A DNA stretch of 15,437 bases, taken from positions 1-15,437 of the forward strand of contig MHXL01000052.1 in the NCBI GenBank assembly GCA_001824455.1. Reading direction: 5' to 3'. A program made the translations under genes and the position numbers. Shown in pieces: positions 1 to 6,262 of the stretch (positions within the stretch are counted from its first letter, which is position 1; every line of letters begins with the position of its first letter). The stretch comes from Desulfuromonadaceae bacterium GWB2_53_15. GTDB taxonomy: Bacteria; Desulfobacterota; Desulfuromonadia; Geobacterales; Pseudopelobacteraceae. The notes beneath the pieces are model-generated. The model saw only the letters and a program-made list of their open reading frames with translations. It made no database searches and had not been told where the DNA came from.

Positions 1-1
1 T

Positions 2-61
2 GTCGATGATATCGTCAAGATGGCAGCAATCGCTGTCGTGGATGCGCAGAATATCCAGTAG
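2..61 (+). CDS. 3' end of an upstream gene (partial, product unknown)
   Basis: The second reading frame is open from the window edge to a TAG at 59-61. It encodes a plausible C-terminal tail (VDDIVKMAAIAVVDAQNIQ) with normal-looking codons, and no similarly convincing reading exists in the other frames. Only 19 residues are visible, so no family can be assigned. It could also be a chance open stretch. Nothing gene-like is visible between it and the next gene at 277. Confidence 0.4.
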   Translation, partial: VDDIVKMAAIAVVDAQNIQ

Positions 62-276
62 AGCCTGGTTATTTTATGCCTTGCGTGCCTTGCCTGCCAA
101 AAGCTGTAGTGTTGATTTGTCAAAGCAATAATGGCGCGGATGGAATTCCGGGGTTGAAGGGCGACGGCATCTGTGAGATATTCACACGACTACTGCCATT
201 TTTCAGCATTAATGGTTAGGCCGCCACAAATTTTTATACAGACTTGTGACCAATATTTTTATGCAAGGATCCGCGT

Positions 277-852
277 ATGAACCTGCTCAATTCCATCCTC
301 ACGGCTAATCGGAGCTTTGTCCACCCGGGGGCATTTCCACCGTTACCGAAGAACCCGAAAAAACAGTTTGCCATCTTCACCTGCATGGACACCCGTCTGG
401 TTGACTTTCTGGAACCTGCCATGGGGATTAAGCGGGGCGACGCCAAGGTCATCAAGAACGCCGGCAACACACTGGTCGATCCGCTGCATGGCGGGGTGAT
501 CCGCAGTCTTGTAGCGGCCATTTTCATGCTGGGGGTGGAGGAAATCTTCGTCATTGGCCACGAGGATTGCGGCATGGCAGACATCGACCCGGAGAAACTG
601 AAAAACGACATGATCGCCCGCGGCATTTCACCACAGGCAATCGAAACCCATGTCCCGGACCTGGCGCAGTGGCTCGGGTCTTTTGCCTGTCCGGCTGAAA
701 ACGTGACCGAAGTGGTAGCTAAAATCCGCGCCAATCCGCTTATACCGGCGGATGTTCCAATCCATGGCCTGATTTTCTGCCCAAACGACGGACACCTGGA
801 GGTCATGGTGGATGGCTATAGTGCTCAGGGTTTTAAACAAAATGGCAAATAA
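277..852 (+). CDS. Beta-class carbonic anhydrase
   Basis: A 191-residue zinc enzyme predicted to interconvert CO2 and bicarbonate in the cytoplasm. The beta-class signature is complete: CMDTR gives Cys36 as zinc ligand and the Asp38/Arg40 dyad, and GHEDCGM gives zinc ligands His95 and Cys98. NAGN (61-64) and the HGG stretch after it also fit the family. There is no signal peptide. The length is typical of the short bacterial beta-CA subgroup. The ATG is supported by an AAGGA at 265-269, seven bases upstream. It is a single gene ended by the terminator at 859-883 and convergent with the Tat gene. No convincing promoter was found in the roughly 215 bases upstream. The family assignment is firm; the physiological role (CO2/bicarbonate supply for carboxylases or pH control) is inferred. 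Confidence 0.93.
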   Translation: MNLLNSILTANRSFVHPGAFPPLPKNPKKQFAIFTCMDTRLVDFLEPAMGIKRGDAKVIKNAGNTLVDPLHGGVIRSLVAAIFMLGVEEIFVIGHEDCGMADIDPEKLKNDMIARGISPQAIETHVPDLAQWLGSFACPAENVTEVVAKIRANPLIPADVPIHGLIFCPNDGHLEVMVDGYSAQGFKQNGK

Positions 853-858
853 AAAAAA

Positions 859-883
859 CCCCGTCTGAAAAGACGGGGTTTTT
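859..883. terminator. Bidirectional intrinsic terminator
   Basis: A perfect 8-bp stem (CCCCGTCT at 859-866, AGACGGGG at 871-878) closes a GAAA tetraloop. It is preceded by eight A's (851-858) and followed by five T's (879-883). It therefore works as a terminator for the carbonic anhydrase on the plus strand and for the convergent Tat gene on the minus strand. Confidence 0.9.
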
Positions 884-919
884 AATAATCAGAGCTGGAA
901 CGCCGGCAATAATTTCATA

Positions 920-1207
920 TTAAGCTTGTGTATTTTCCTTTTTCTCGGCTGGAACGCTTTCCGGTGCCTTGGAAGCTGTCTCTACAGAAGCCGGCTCCGA
1001 TGTTGCCACCTGTTGCGGGGCAGCAGCCTTCTCTTCGGTCTTGTTGGCTTCTTCCTGGATATTGCGTTGGAAGTCATTCGTAGCTTTCTTGAACTCGGCC
1101 AGTCCCTTGCCCAGCGACTTGGCAAGTTCGGGCAGCTTGTGCGGTCCGATCACGATCAACGCGATAACGAGGATGATGATCATCTCCGGCATCCCTATCC
1201 CAAACAT
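920..1207 (-). CDS. tatB: TatA/TatB-family twin-arginine translocase subunit (TatB-like)
   Basis: A 95-residue inner-membrane component of the twin-arginine pathway, which exports folded proteins. Residues 7-20 form one hydrophobic segment, followed by the hinge GPHKLPEL (21-28) and an amphipathic helix (LAKSLGKGLAEFKKA). The tail is charged and rich in Ala, Glu and Pro, as in the family. Glu8 in the MFGIGMPE start and the Gly-Pro hinge resemble TatB (E. coli starts MFDIGFSE) more than TatA, but the TatA/TatE and TatB families are hard to separate in this lineage. AAGGAG lies on the minus strand at 1214-1219, six bases before the ATG. No tatC is in the window, so the rest of the translocase must be elsewhere. 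It shares a terminator with the convergent carbonic anhydrase. Confidence 0.88.
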   Translation of the reverse strand: MFGIGMPEMIIILVIALIVIGPHKLPELAKSLGKGLAEFKKATNDFQRNIQEEANKTEEKAAAPQQVATSEPASVETASKAPESVPAEKKENTQA

Positions 1208-1266
1208 AAGTAACTCCTTGATGAATTAAATGATGATAATCCTGCAAATTGATTCTTTATGCAGAT

Positions 1267-1295
1267 ATTAAAACCTTAAAAGAGCCTCTTGGCAA
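1267..1295 (-). promoter_or_regulatory. Candidate sigma-70 promoter of the Tat gene
   Basis: Read on the minus strand, TTGCCA (1295-1290) is followed after 17 bases by TTTAAT (1272-1267). Each matches the -35 or -10 consensus at five of six positions, and the spacing is optimal. It lies about 60 bases upstream of the Tat start codon with no gene between. Confidence 0.6.
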
Positions 1296-1318
1296 CAACT
1301 ATTTTATTCATTTTCCTC

Positions 1319-1346
1319 TTGCCAATTTCATGAGCTGTGATAGTAT
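1319..1346 (+). promoter_or_regulatory. Candidate sigma-70 promoter of the dusB-ntrBC operon
   Basis: TTGCCA at 1319-1324 (five of six to -35) is followed after 16 bases by TAGTAT at 1341-1346 (four of six to -10). The -10 is preceded by TGA, giving an extended -10. It faces away from the Tat promoter and would start transcription near 1353, leaving a leader of about 60 bases before the ATG at 1411. Confidence 0.45.
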
Positions 1347-1410
1347 GCTCAAAAATTAGGCATTAGTGGGCTGCATATTTCCCCTCCGCGACTACCATTC
1401 TGTGTGCATA

Positions 1411-2400
1411 ATGTTGAAACCATTAAAAATTAGAGGCCTTACCCTGGCGCACAACGTTGTGCTTGCCCCTTTGGCTGGAATTACCAATCTCCCATTCCGC
1501 ATCCTCTGCCGCCGAGAAGGGGCAACGCTTGCATTCACTGAAATGGTCAGCGTGAACGGGCTGGTGCGTGAGGGAATCAAAACCCTCGCTCTTTTGAAAA
1601 GCTGCCCGGAGGACCGTCCTTTGGGCATCCAGCTCTTCGGGGATACACCTGGGCAGCTTGCCGAGGCGGCCCGCATGGTGGAGGGATACGGCGACTTGCT
1701 GGACATCAACATGGGTTGCCCGGTGCGCAAGGTGGTTGGTACAGGTGCAGGCAGCGCACTGTTGCAGGAACCGCTCAAGATCGCTGCCATCATCCGCAAG
1801 GTCAGGGCTGCAACTTCACTGCCGTTAACGATCAAGATTCGCTCTGGTTGGCACTGCGGCGATGACAGCTTCCGTGAAATCGGCAGGATCGCCGAGGCCG
1901 AAGGGTGCGACGCCATTACCCTGCATCCCCGCAGCCGCTCGCAGATGTTTGCAGGGCACGCTGACTGGTCGCACATAGCAGACCTTAAAGACAGCTTGTC
2001 TATACCGGTTATCGGCAGTGGAGACCTGTTCACGCCGCAGGAGTGTCTTCGAATGCTTGCAGAAACCGGTTGTGATGGGGTGATGGTGGCACGTGGCGCC
2101 TTGGGTGCACCCTGGATTTTCAGACAGGTGTTTGAGCTGGCTCAGCATGGTGCATTTACCCCGGTCAGCAATCATGAACGCGCGGCAGCTATCCGACAGC
2201 ATTTGGAGTTGTATGCCGGAGAGTATGGCGATGTCGTGGCTGTGCGGGAAATGAAAAAGCATATCGGCTGGTATGCCAAAGGCTTCGCAGGTGCCGCAGA
2301 CATCCGCCGCGATGCCAATGGAGCCGGTTGCCTGGCTGACATCTATGCTCTTACGGAAAGGATCGGCACGATTCCAGATGCGCATTATCCCAACAACTGA
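1411..2400 (+). CDS. dusB: tRNA-dihydrouridine synthase (DusB/NifR3 family)
   Basis: An FMN- and NADPH-dependent enzyme that reduces uridine to dihydrouridine in the D-loop of tRNAs. In the 329-residue product the TIM-barrel motifs appear in order: APLAGITN (19-26), NMGCP with catalytic Cys103, KIRSGW (142-147), LHPRSR (171-176), GSGDLF and the flavin-phosphate loop ARGALGAPWIF. The C-terminal helical domain is present. The ATG at 1411 is chosen because the family starts a few residues before an LxNxxxxAPxAGIT motif. A GTG at 1366 in the same frame would add 15 residues with no family counterpart. The Shine-Dalgarno is weak at both. It is the first gene of an apparent operon; the stop is one base before the likely ntrB start. 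The same order, nifR3-ntrB-ntrC, is established in alphaproteobacteria. Confidence 0.92.
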   Translation: MLKPLKIRGLTLAHNVVLAPLAGITNLPFRILCRREGATLAFTEMVSVNGLVREGIKTLALLKSCPEDRPLGIQLFGDTPGQLAEAARMVEGYGDLLDINMGCPVRKVVGTGAGSALLQEPLKIAAIIRKVRAATSLPLTIKIRSGWHCGDDSFREIGRIAEAEGCDAITLHPRSRSQMFAGHADWSHIADLKDSLSIPVIGSGDLFTPQECLRMLAETGCDGVMVARGALGAPWIFRQVFELAQHGAFTPVSNHERAAAIRQHLELYAGEYGDVVAVREMKKHIGWYAKGFAGAADIRRDANGAGCLADIYALTERIGTIPDAHYPNN

Positions 2401-2401
2401 G

Positions 2402-3496
2402 ATGGCAGGCGATATTCAGAAATCCTTGGGTGAATACTACGCCACGGTAATCGACAGCGTCGGTGACGGGGTGATCGTTGTCGGGAGGGACGGAGTTATC
2501 ACCCTGTGCAACCCGGCAGCCGAGGAAATTACCGGGTTCTCGCGGCGGCAGTGCCTGGGGACTGTCTTTGAAAAGCTGTTTTCCCAAGAAACCACCCTCG
2601 TGGAAATGGTTGCCAAGATCATCTCCACCGGGATCACCATTTCCGACCATGAGAACGTCCTGGTCCGCTCAACCGGCAAGGTCAAGCCGGTGGCGGTCAC
2701 CTGTTACCCGCTGGTACTGGACAGCGGCGAGAATATCGGCGCCATCCTGACCCTCAAGGACATCACCTATATCCGCGAGTTGGAGGCGGCTGTTCGCCAG
2801 GCTGACCGGCTGTCTACATTGGGAACGCTGGCAGCCGGCCTGGCCCATGAGGTAAAAAACCCACTGGGTGGGATCAAGGGTGCGGCCCAACTCCTTGAGC
2901 GCGAGTTGAGCGAAGGGAACGATCTGCGTGAGTACACGCGGGTCATGATCCGCGAAACAGAACGCATCGACCACATCATGCGCGAGCTGCTGGAACTGGC
3001 ATCGCCGCGGGGGCTTACACACACACACGTTAACCTGCACAAGGTTTTGGGCGATATCCTGCTGCTTCAGCAACAGGCGGTGGCGGGGCGTGACGTCTCC
3101 TTTGTCAAACATTTTGACCCCAGTATTCCGGCCATTATGGCGGATGAGGCGATGCTGACGCGGCTGTTTCTCAATCTGATCCGCAACGCCATCGATGCCA
3201 TGGCTGAAACCGGACAGCTGACCGTGGTTACACGGGTGCTTTCGGATTACCGCATGACCCAGAATGAAAGGCATTCCCGCATGGTGGCGGTGGAGGTTGC
3301 CGATGACGGCCCTGGCATCCCCCCGGAGGATCTGGAGAATATCTGGACCCCGTTTTTTAGCACCAAATCCAGCGGGACCGGGCTGGGGCTGGCCATCTGT
3401 CACAAGATCGTGGCCGAGCACCGCGGCATGATCAAGGTGGATTCCGAGTATGGGCACGGTACGAAATTTACGGTGTTGTTGCCGCTGGTACAGTAG
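2402..3496 (+). CDS. ntrB: NtrB-like PAS sensor histidine kinase (soluble)
   Basis: A 364-residue cytoplasmic kinase, without membrane segments, predicted to phosphorylate the NtrC-type regulator encoded next. An N-terminal PAS domain (about 10-115, VIDSVGDGVIVVG onward) precedes an H-box with phospho-acceptor His149 in LAHEVKNPLGGIKGAAQLL, very close to the NtrB/GlnL signature. The ATPase domain has the N-box Asn258/Asn262, the G1 box DDGPGIP (301-307) and the G2 box GTGLGL (325-330). The start is uncertain: ATG 2402 follows the dusB stop by one base and suggests coupled translation, while ATG 2378 would overlap dusB by 23 bases. Neither has a good Shine-Dalgarno. The stop codon TAG (3494-3496) lies inside a REP element. 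NtrB in nitrogen control is the best reading; another PAS kinase role is possible. Confidence 0.82.
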   Translation: MAGDIQKSLGEYYATVIDSVGDGVIVVGRDGVITLCNPAAEEITGFSRRQCLGTVFEKLFSQETTLVEMVAKIISTGITISDHENVLVRSTGKVKPVAVTCYPLVLDSGENIGAILTLKDITYIRELEAAVRQADRLSTLGTLAAGLAHEVKNPLGGIKGAAQLLERELSEGNDLREYTRVMIRETERIDHIMRELLELASPRGLTHTHVNLHKVLGDILLLQQQAVAGRDVSFVKHFDPSIPAIMADEAMLTRLFLNLIRNAIDAMAETGQLTVVTRVLSDYRMTQNERHSRMVAVEVADDGPGIPPEDLENIWTPFFSTKSSGTGLGLAICHKIVAEHRGMIKVDSEYGHGTKFTVLLPLVQ

Positions 3497-3520
3497 GGGC
3501 GCGGCCTTGGCCCGCCCTGT
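3493..3520 (+). repeat. REP element, left arm of an inverted REP pair
   Basis: GTAG (3493-3496) precedes a hairpin at 3497-3517. GGGCG pairs with CGCCC and GGCC with GGCC around a TT turn, with one bulged C. Together with the copy at 3550-3577 it forms a 28-base inverted repeat with 27 of 28 positions complementary. The TAG is the ntrB stop codon. Confidence 0.85.
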
Positions 3521-3549
3521 CGCAATATCAGACCTTGTTGCCATTATCA

Positions 3550-3577
3550 ACAGGGCGGGCCAAGGCCACGCCCCTAC
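3550..3577 (-). repeat. REP element, right arm of an inverted REP pair
   Basis: On the minus strand this reads GTAG (3577-3574) followed by the same hairpin as its partner at 3493-3520, with a bulged T in place of C. The two copies are separated by 29 bases, as in BIME-type REP doublets. It ends 30 bases before the ntrC start codon. The pair fills most of the 111-base ntrB-ntrC gap. Confidence 0.85.
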
Positions 3578-3607
3578 ATATAATTACGAATTAAAATAGA
3601 GGTTGAT

Positions 3608-5050
3608 ATGTCCCTTACACGAATTCTGGTGGCTGACGACGAAGAGAGTATGCGCTGGGTCCTTTCCAAAGCCCTCAAAAGGAAAGGATTTATCGTAGAT
3701 CTGGCTCATGATGGCCGTCAGGCCCTGTCCCTGATCCAGGAGAACAATTATGACCTGGCCATCCTTGACATCAAGATGCCCGGCATAACCGGCCTGGATC
3801 TGCTGGATCGTGTCCGCGAACTGAAAAGTGAGCTGCTTGTGGTGATCATGACTGCCGAAGCCAGCATGAAAAATGCCGTGGAAGCCATGAAGCGCGGGGC
3901 ATACGACTACATTACCAAGCCTTTTGATCTGGACGTGATCGATGCCATCATCGAAAAGGTCGAGCGGGCCCGGGACATCGCCGGCCAGGTTACGATGCTC
4001 AAGCATGAGCTCAAGGACCGTTACCAGGTTGAAAAAAACATCATCGGCAATTCACCTGCCATGCGCGAGATCTACAAGACCATCGGCAAGGTGGCCGTCA
4101 GCGATGTTACCATCCTGATTCAGGGCGAATCGGGTACCGGCAAGGAATTGGTGGCGCGAGCCATCCACTTCAACTCCGGACGGCTCGGCAAGCCCTTCGT
4201 GGCCATCAACTGCGCCGCCATACCGCGTGATCTGCTGGAAAGCGAGTTGTTCGGCTCTGAAAAGGGAGCTTATACGGGGGCCACGGATCGGAAGCAAGGC
4301 AAGTTCGAACAAGCACATCAGGGTACGATATTTCTGGATGAGATCGGCGACATGCCGCTGGATTTGCAGGCAAAGATCCTGCGCGTCCTCCAGGAGCAGG
4401 AGGTGACCAGGATTGGCGGCACCCAGAATATCCCGGTGGATGTGCGCATCGTGGCGGCGACCAACCAGGAGCTGATGGAAAAGGTTCGCCAGAAAGAGTT
4501 CCGCGAAGACCTCTACTATCGCCTGAATGTCGTGCCCATCAACCTTGTTCCCCTGCGGGAGCGCAAAGACGATGTTCCCGACCTGGCCCACTATTTCCTG
4601 GATCGGACCTGTACGGAACTGGGGATACCACCCAAACGCTTCTCCGATGATGCCTTGGCTGTCATGACGGCCCACTCCTGGCCCGGAAACGTGCGTGAAC
4701 TGGAGAATACCATCAAGCGGGCGGTGATTCTTTCCAGCGACCCGATGCTGACGGCGGCTGATTTCCAGGGGTTGGTGCAGGTCGTGGGCGACAAGGTTGC
4801 CGGCACCCAGGATACCTCCCTGGAAGCGCTTGTTGACATGAAGCTGCGTACCTGTTTCACCGGAATAGAGAAGCTTGACAAAGGTGATATTCATGCCATG
4901 GTATTGGAACAGGTGGAGCGGCCTTTGCTCCGTTTCATACTTGAGAAGACCCGTTGGAACCAGGTCAAGGCGGCCGATATCCTTGGCATCAACCGCAATA
5001 CCCTGCGCAAAAAGATCCACGAGTTGGGGATAGAGCTGAAGCGGGATTGA
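3608..5050 (+). CDS. ntrC: NtrC-family sigma-54-dependent response regulator
   Basis: A 480-residue activator of sigma-54 promoters, the likely partner of the kinase upstream. The receiver domain (1-120) has the acidic pair Asp10/Asp11, phospho-acceptor Asp54, Thr82 and Lys104. The AAA+ domain (about 143-370) has Walker A GESGTGKE (173-180), the sigma-54 contact loop as GAYTGA (220-225, Tyr for the usual Phe) and Walker B in GTIFLDEIGD. A Fis-type helix-turn-helix lies at the C terminus (AADILGINRNTLRKKI). AGAGG at 3598-3602 is five bases before the ATG. Nitrogen control is suggested by the dusB-ntrB-ntrC order and the NtrB-like kinase. The targets are not visible, and I saw no clear -24/-12 site in the window. 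The Tyr variant of GAFTGA is known in other active family members. Confidence 0.9.
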   Translation: MSLTRILVADDEESMRWVLSKALKRKGFIVDLAHDGRQALSLIQENNYDLAILDIKMPGITGLDLLDRVRELKSELLVVIMTAEASMKNAVEAMKRGAYDYITKPFDLDVIDAIIEKVERARDIAGQVTMLKHELKDRYQVEKNIIGNSPAMREIYKTIGKVAVSDVTILIQGESGTGKELVARAIHFNSGRLGKPFVAINCAAIPRDLLESELFGSEKGAYTGATDRKQGKFEQAHQGTIFLDEIGDMPLDLQAKILRVLQEQEVTRIGGTQNIPVDVRIVAATNQELMEKVRQKEFREDLYYRLNVVPINLVPLRERKDDVPDLAHYFLDRTCTELGIPPKRFSDDALAVMTAHSWPGNVRELENTIKRAVILSSDPMLTAADFQGLVQVVGDKVAGTQDTSLEALVDMKLRTCFTGIEKLDKGDIHAMVLEQVERPLLRFILEKTRWNQVKAADILGINRNTLRKKIHELGIELKRD

Positions 5051-5096
5051 AAGCGCGGGTATTATGTGCGCTGCCGCCCGGTTTATATTGGAAAAC

Positions 5097-5127
5097 GCAG
5101 GGGCGATCCTTGTGATCGCCCTTTTTT
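5097..5127 (+). terminator. REP hairpin acting as intrinsic terminator of the ntrC operon
   Basis: GCAG (a decayed GTAG, 5097-5100) is followed by a perfect 8-bp stem, GGGCGATC (5101-5108) with GATCGCCC (5114-5121), around a CTTGT loop. Six T's follow directly (5122-5127), so the hairpin has the form of a rho-independent terminator 50 bases after the ntrC stop. Apart from one base in the tetranucleotide it is identical to the copy at 5951-5975, which identifies it as a REP unit. Confidence 0.8.
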
Positions 5128-5208
5128 GCCACCCCTGTTTTTCAGAGATCCTCCTGCCTTCCTTTCCAAGAAATACCTGAACCAATTGAGTTATTGACTA
5201 ATCCGACA

Positions 5209-5243
5209 TATTGCGTTACGTTTTGTATTGCGTTATGTAATAC
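5209..5243 (+). promoter_or_regulatory. Tandem repeat, probable autoregulatory operator of the toxin-antitoxin genes
   Basis: TATTGCGTTACG (5209-5220) is repeated as TATTGCGTTATG (5226-5237), 17 bases apart start to start and differing at one position. The second copy also sits inside a GTATT...AATAC inverted repeat (5225-5229 and 5239-5243). TTGACT at 5194-5199 could be a -35, but no good -10 lies at the right distance. The position just before the antitoxin Shine-Dalgarno fits binding sites for a ribbon-helix-helix repressor. Confidence 0.5.
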
Positions 5244-5256
5244 ATGGAGGTCTGTT

Positions 5257-5574
5257 ATGCCTGCGTTAAGCCTGCGCCTGCCGGAAGATCTGGATCACCG
5301 CCTGGAAGATGAAGCCCGCCTTGAACGGCTGCCGCGTTCCGAGGTGGTACGCATCGCTATTGTTGATTACCTTGCACGCCGCGAGCGGGAGCGTTTCATG
5401 GCCGAACTGGTGGCTGAGGCCCACACCGCTTATACTGATGAGTCCATCCGTTGTGCAGCTCTTGAAATGGCCGAAGAAGGCATGGACACCAGTGACGAAG
5501 CGCTGGACATCGCCGAGGGGCGCAAGCCGGGCGGCTTCCGGTCCGGCAAGCCGGCCGAAAAATGGTGGAAATGA
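5257..5574 (+). CDS. Ribbon-helix-helix antitoxin of a MazEF-type module
   Basis: A 105-residue protein whose first 46 residues (MPALSLRLPEDLDHRLEDEA through VVRIAIVDYLARRERERF) fit a ribbon-helix-helix DNA-binding domain: one beta strand then two helices. The acidic C-terminal half is the expected toxin-binding part. It should neutralise the MazF toxin encoded next and repress its own promoter. The ATG at 5257 is chosen because GGAGG (5246-5250) lies six bases upstream and the family begins at this strand; an in-frame ATG at 5194 would lack both features. Its stop codon overlaps the toxin start as ATGA. The pairing and order are typical of type II toxin-antitoxin systems; the exact antitoxin family is not certain. 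Confidence 0.85.
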   Translation: MPALSLRLPEDLDHRLEDEARLERLPRSEVVRIAIVDYLARRERERFMAELVAEAHTAYTDESIRCAALEMAEEGMDTSDEALDIAEGRKPGGFRSGKPAEKWWK

Positions 5575-5915
5575 TGCGTCGCGGCGAGATCTGGGCTGCC
5601 AACCTCAATTCCGGCCGGGGGCGCGAAATCGCCAAAATCCGGCCGGTTCTGGTTATGCAGGACAACGCCCTTACGCAAAGCGGCACGCCGATGGTTGTTA
5701 TCCTGCCGCTTACCACACAGGTCTATCCCTCCTTCAAACGATGGCGCATCATGATCGAGCCACGCGACCGGCTTCTAAAACCGTGCCAGGTGGTCGTTGA
5801 CCAACCCCGCGCCCTCGACAAAGAACGCTTCGGCGAAGGCCCCTTGACCACTCTCACCTCAAAAGAAATGACAGCGGTGGAACACAGCCTAAAAGGAGTG
5901 CTGGGGTTGTTGTGA
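5571..5915 (+). CDS. MazF/PemK-family mRNA interferase toxin
   Basis: A 114-residue toxin of the type II family that cleaves mRNA at short sequences. The family landmarks are the start RRGEIWAANL, the RPVLVMQDN strand with Arg24, and LPLTTQ with Thr48/Thr49. Arg and Thr at these places are catalytic in characterised MazF proteins. The length is normal. The ATG at 5571 gives the usual ATGA overlap with the antitoxin stop. ATG 5574 is equally possible, and ATG 5562 would add three residues with no family match. GTGGA at 5565-5569 may serve as Shine-Dalgarno. Near-identical REP copies in the same orientation lie on both sides of the module (5097-5121 and 5951-5975). No disruption is seen, so it looks functional. 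Confidence 0.9.
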   Translation: MMRRGEIWAANLNSGRGREIAKIRPVLVMQDNALTQSGTPMVVILPLTTQVYPSFKRWRIMIEPRDRLLKPCQVVVDQPRALDKERFGEGPLTTLTSKEMTAVEHSLKGVLGLL

Positions 5916-5950
5916 GCAAAAGCGAAGGGCCACAATTTTTGCGGTATTCC

Positions 5951-5981
5951 GTAGGGGCGATCCTTGTGATCGCCCGTTTTT
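5951..5981 (+). repeat. REP element (terminator-like)
   Basis: GTAG (5951-5954), then GGGCGATC (5955-5962), loop CTTGT (5963-5967) and GATCGCCC (5968-5975). A G and five T's follow (5976-5981). It lies 35 bases after the mazF stop and could end toxin-antitoxin transcripts. It differs from the copy at 5097-5121 by one base in the leading tetranucleotide. Confidence 0.85.
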
Positions 5982-6031
5982 GTGGTTGTGTTGTTGTTGA
6001 AGAAGAACCGTTTCCTAAGTACACTAAGGAT

Positions 6032-6128
6032 CTCCGAACAATAAGAACGGAACTTCCGTTGCGCCGGCTACGCTCCCTGAGAGCGCCCGTCCGAAACGCC
6101 TCGCTGCAAAGCGGGGCGTTTAATTTTT
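6032..6128 (+). ncRNA. Possible small structured RNA (weak candidate)
   Basis: A weak promoter-like pair, TTGAAG (5997-6002) and TACACT (6020-6025) with a 17-base spacer, would start a transcript near 6032. It would run through an inverted repeat (6046-6060) and a small hairpin (6070-6084) into the strong terminator at 6094-6128. The result is an RNA of about 97 bases. I do not recognise an RNA family. It may instead be only the 3' end of the toxin-antitoxin transcript. Confidence 0.22.
6094..6128 (+). terminator. Strong intrinsic terminator with GNRA loop
   Basis: A 12-bp stem (AAACGCCTCGCT at 6094-6105 with AGCGGGGCGTTT at 6110-6121, one G-U pair) closes a GCAA tetraloop and is followed by AATTTTT (6122-6128). 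It terminates plus-strand transcription 180 bases beyond mazF. No protein gene directly precedes it. Confidence 0.8.
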
Positions 6129-6211
6129 AATCCTTAACGGTTTTTTCCACCAGTACCATATTGTAACTTTCACCCTATAGGATACCTCGTAAAACACAAG
6201 ATCAAAAACCG

Positions 6212-6235
6212 GGGCGCGTCAAGCAGCGCCCCTGC
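6212..6235 (-). repeat. REP element (decayed GCAG form)
   Basis: On the minus strand, GCAG (6235-6232) is followed by GGGCGC (6231-6226), an 8-base loop TGCTTGAC, and GCGCCC (6217-6212). It is the same subtype as the copy inside the RAYT gene at 6510-6533, with a loop differing by one base. Confidence 0.75.
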
Positions 6236-6262
6236 CCATCACAACCAACAAGATCGAAAGGC

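Noticed and set aside
3493..3577. Reading the inverted repeat after ntrB as a simple intrinsic terminator or insertion-sequence ends.
   Set aside because: There is no T-run after the stem and no transposase between the arms. The GTAG lead and shared sequence with other copies fit a REP pair better.
4052..5185. Long minus-strand open frame of 377 codons opposite ntrC, and similar ones at 2669-3550 and 12990-13829.
   Set aside because: These are antisense shadows of well-supported genes caused by codon bias. They show no family motifs and no ribosome sites.
5912..6130. A 72-codon open frame after mazF (MSKSEGPQFLRYSVGAILVI...).
   Set aside because: It runs through a REP hairpin and a terminator, overlaps the mazF stop and has no protein-like features.
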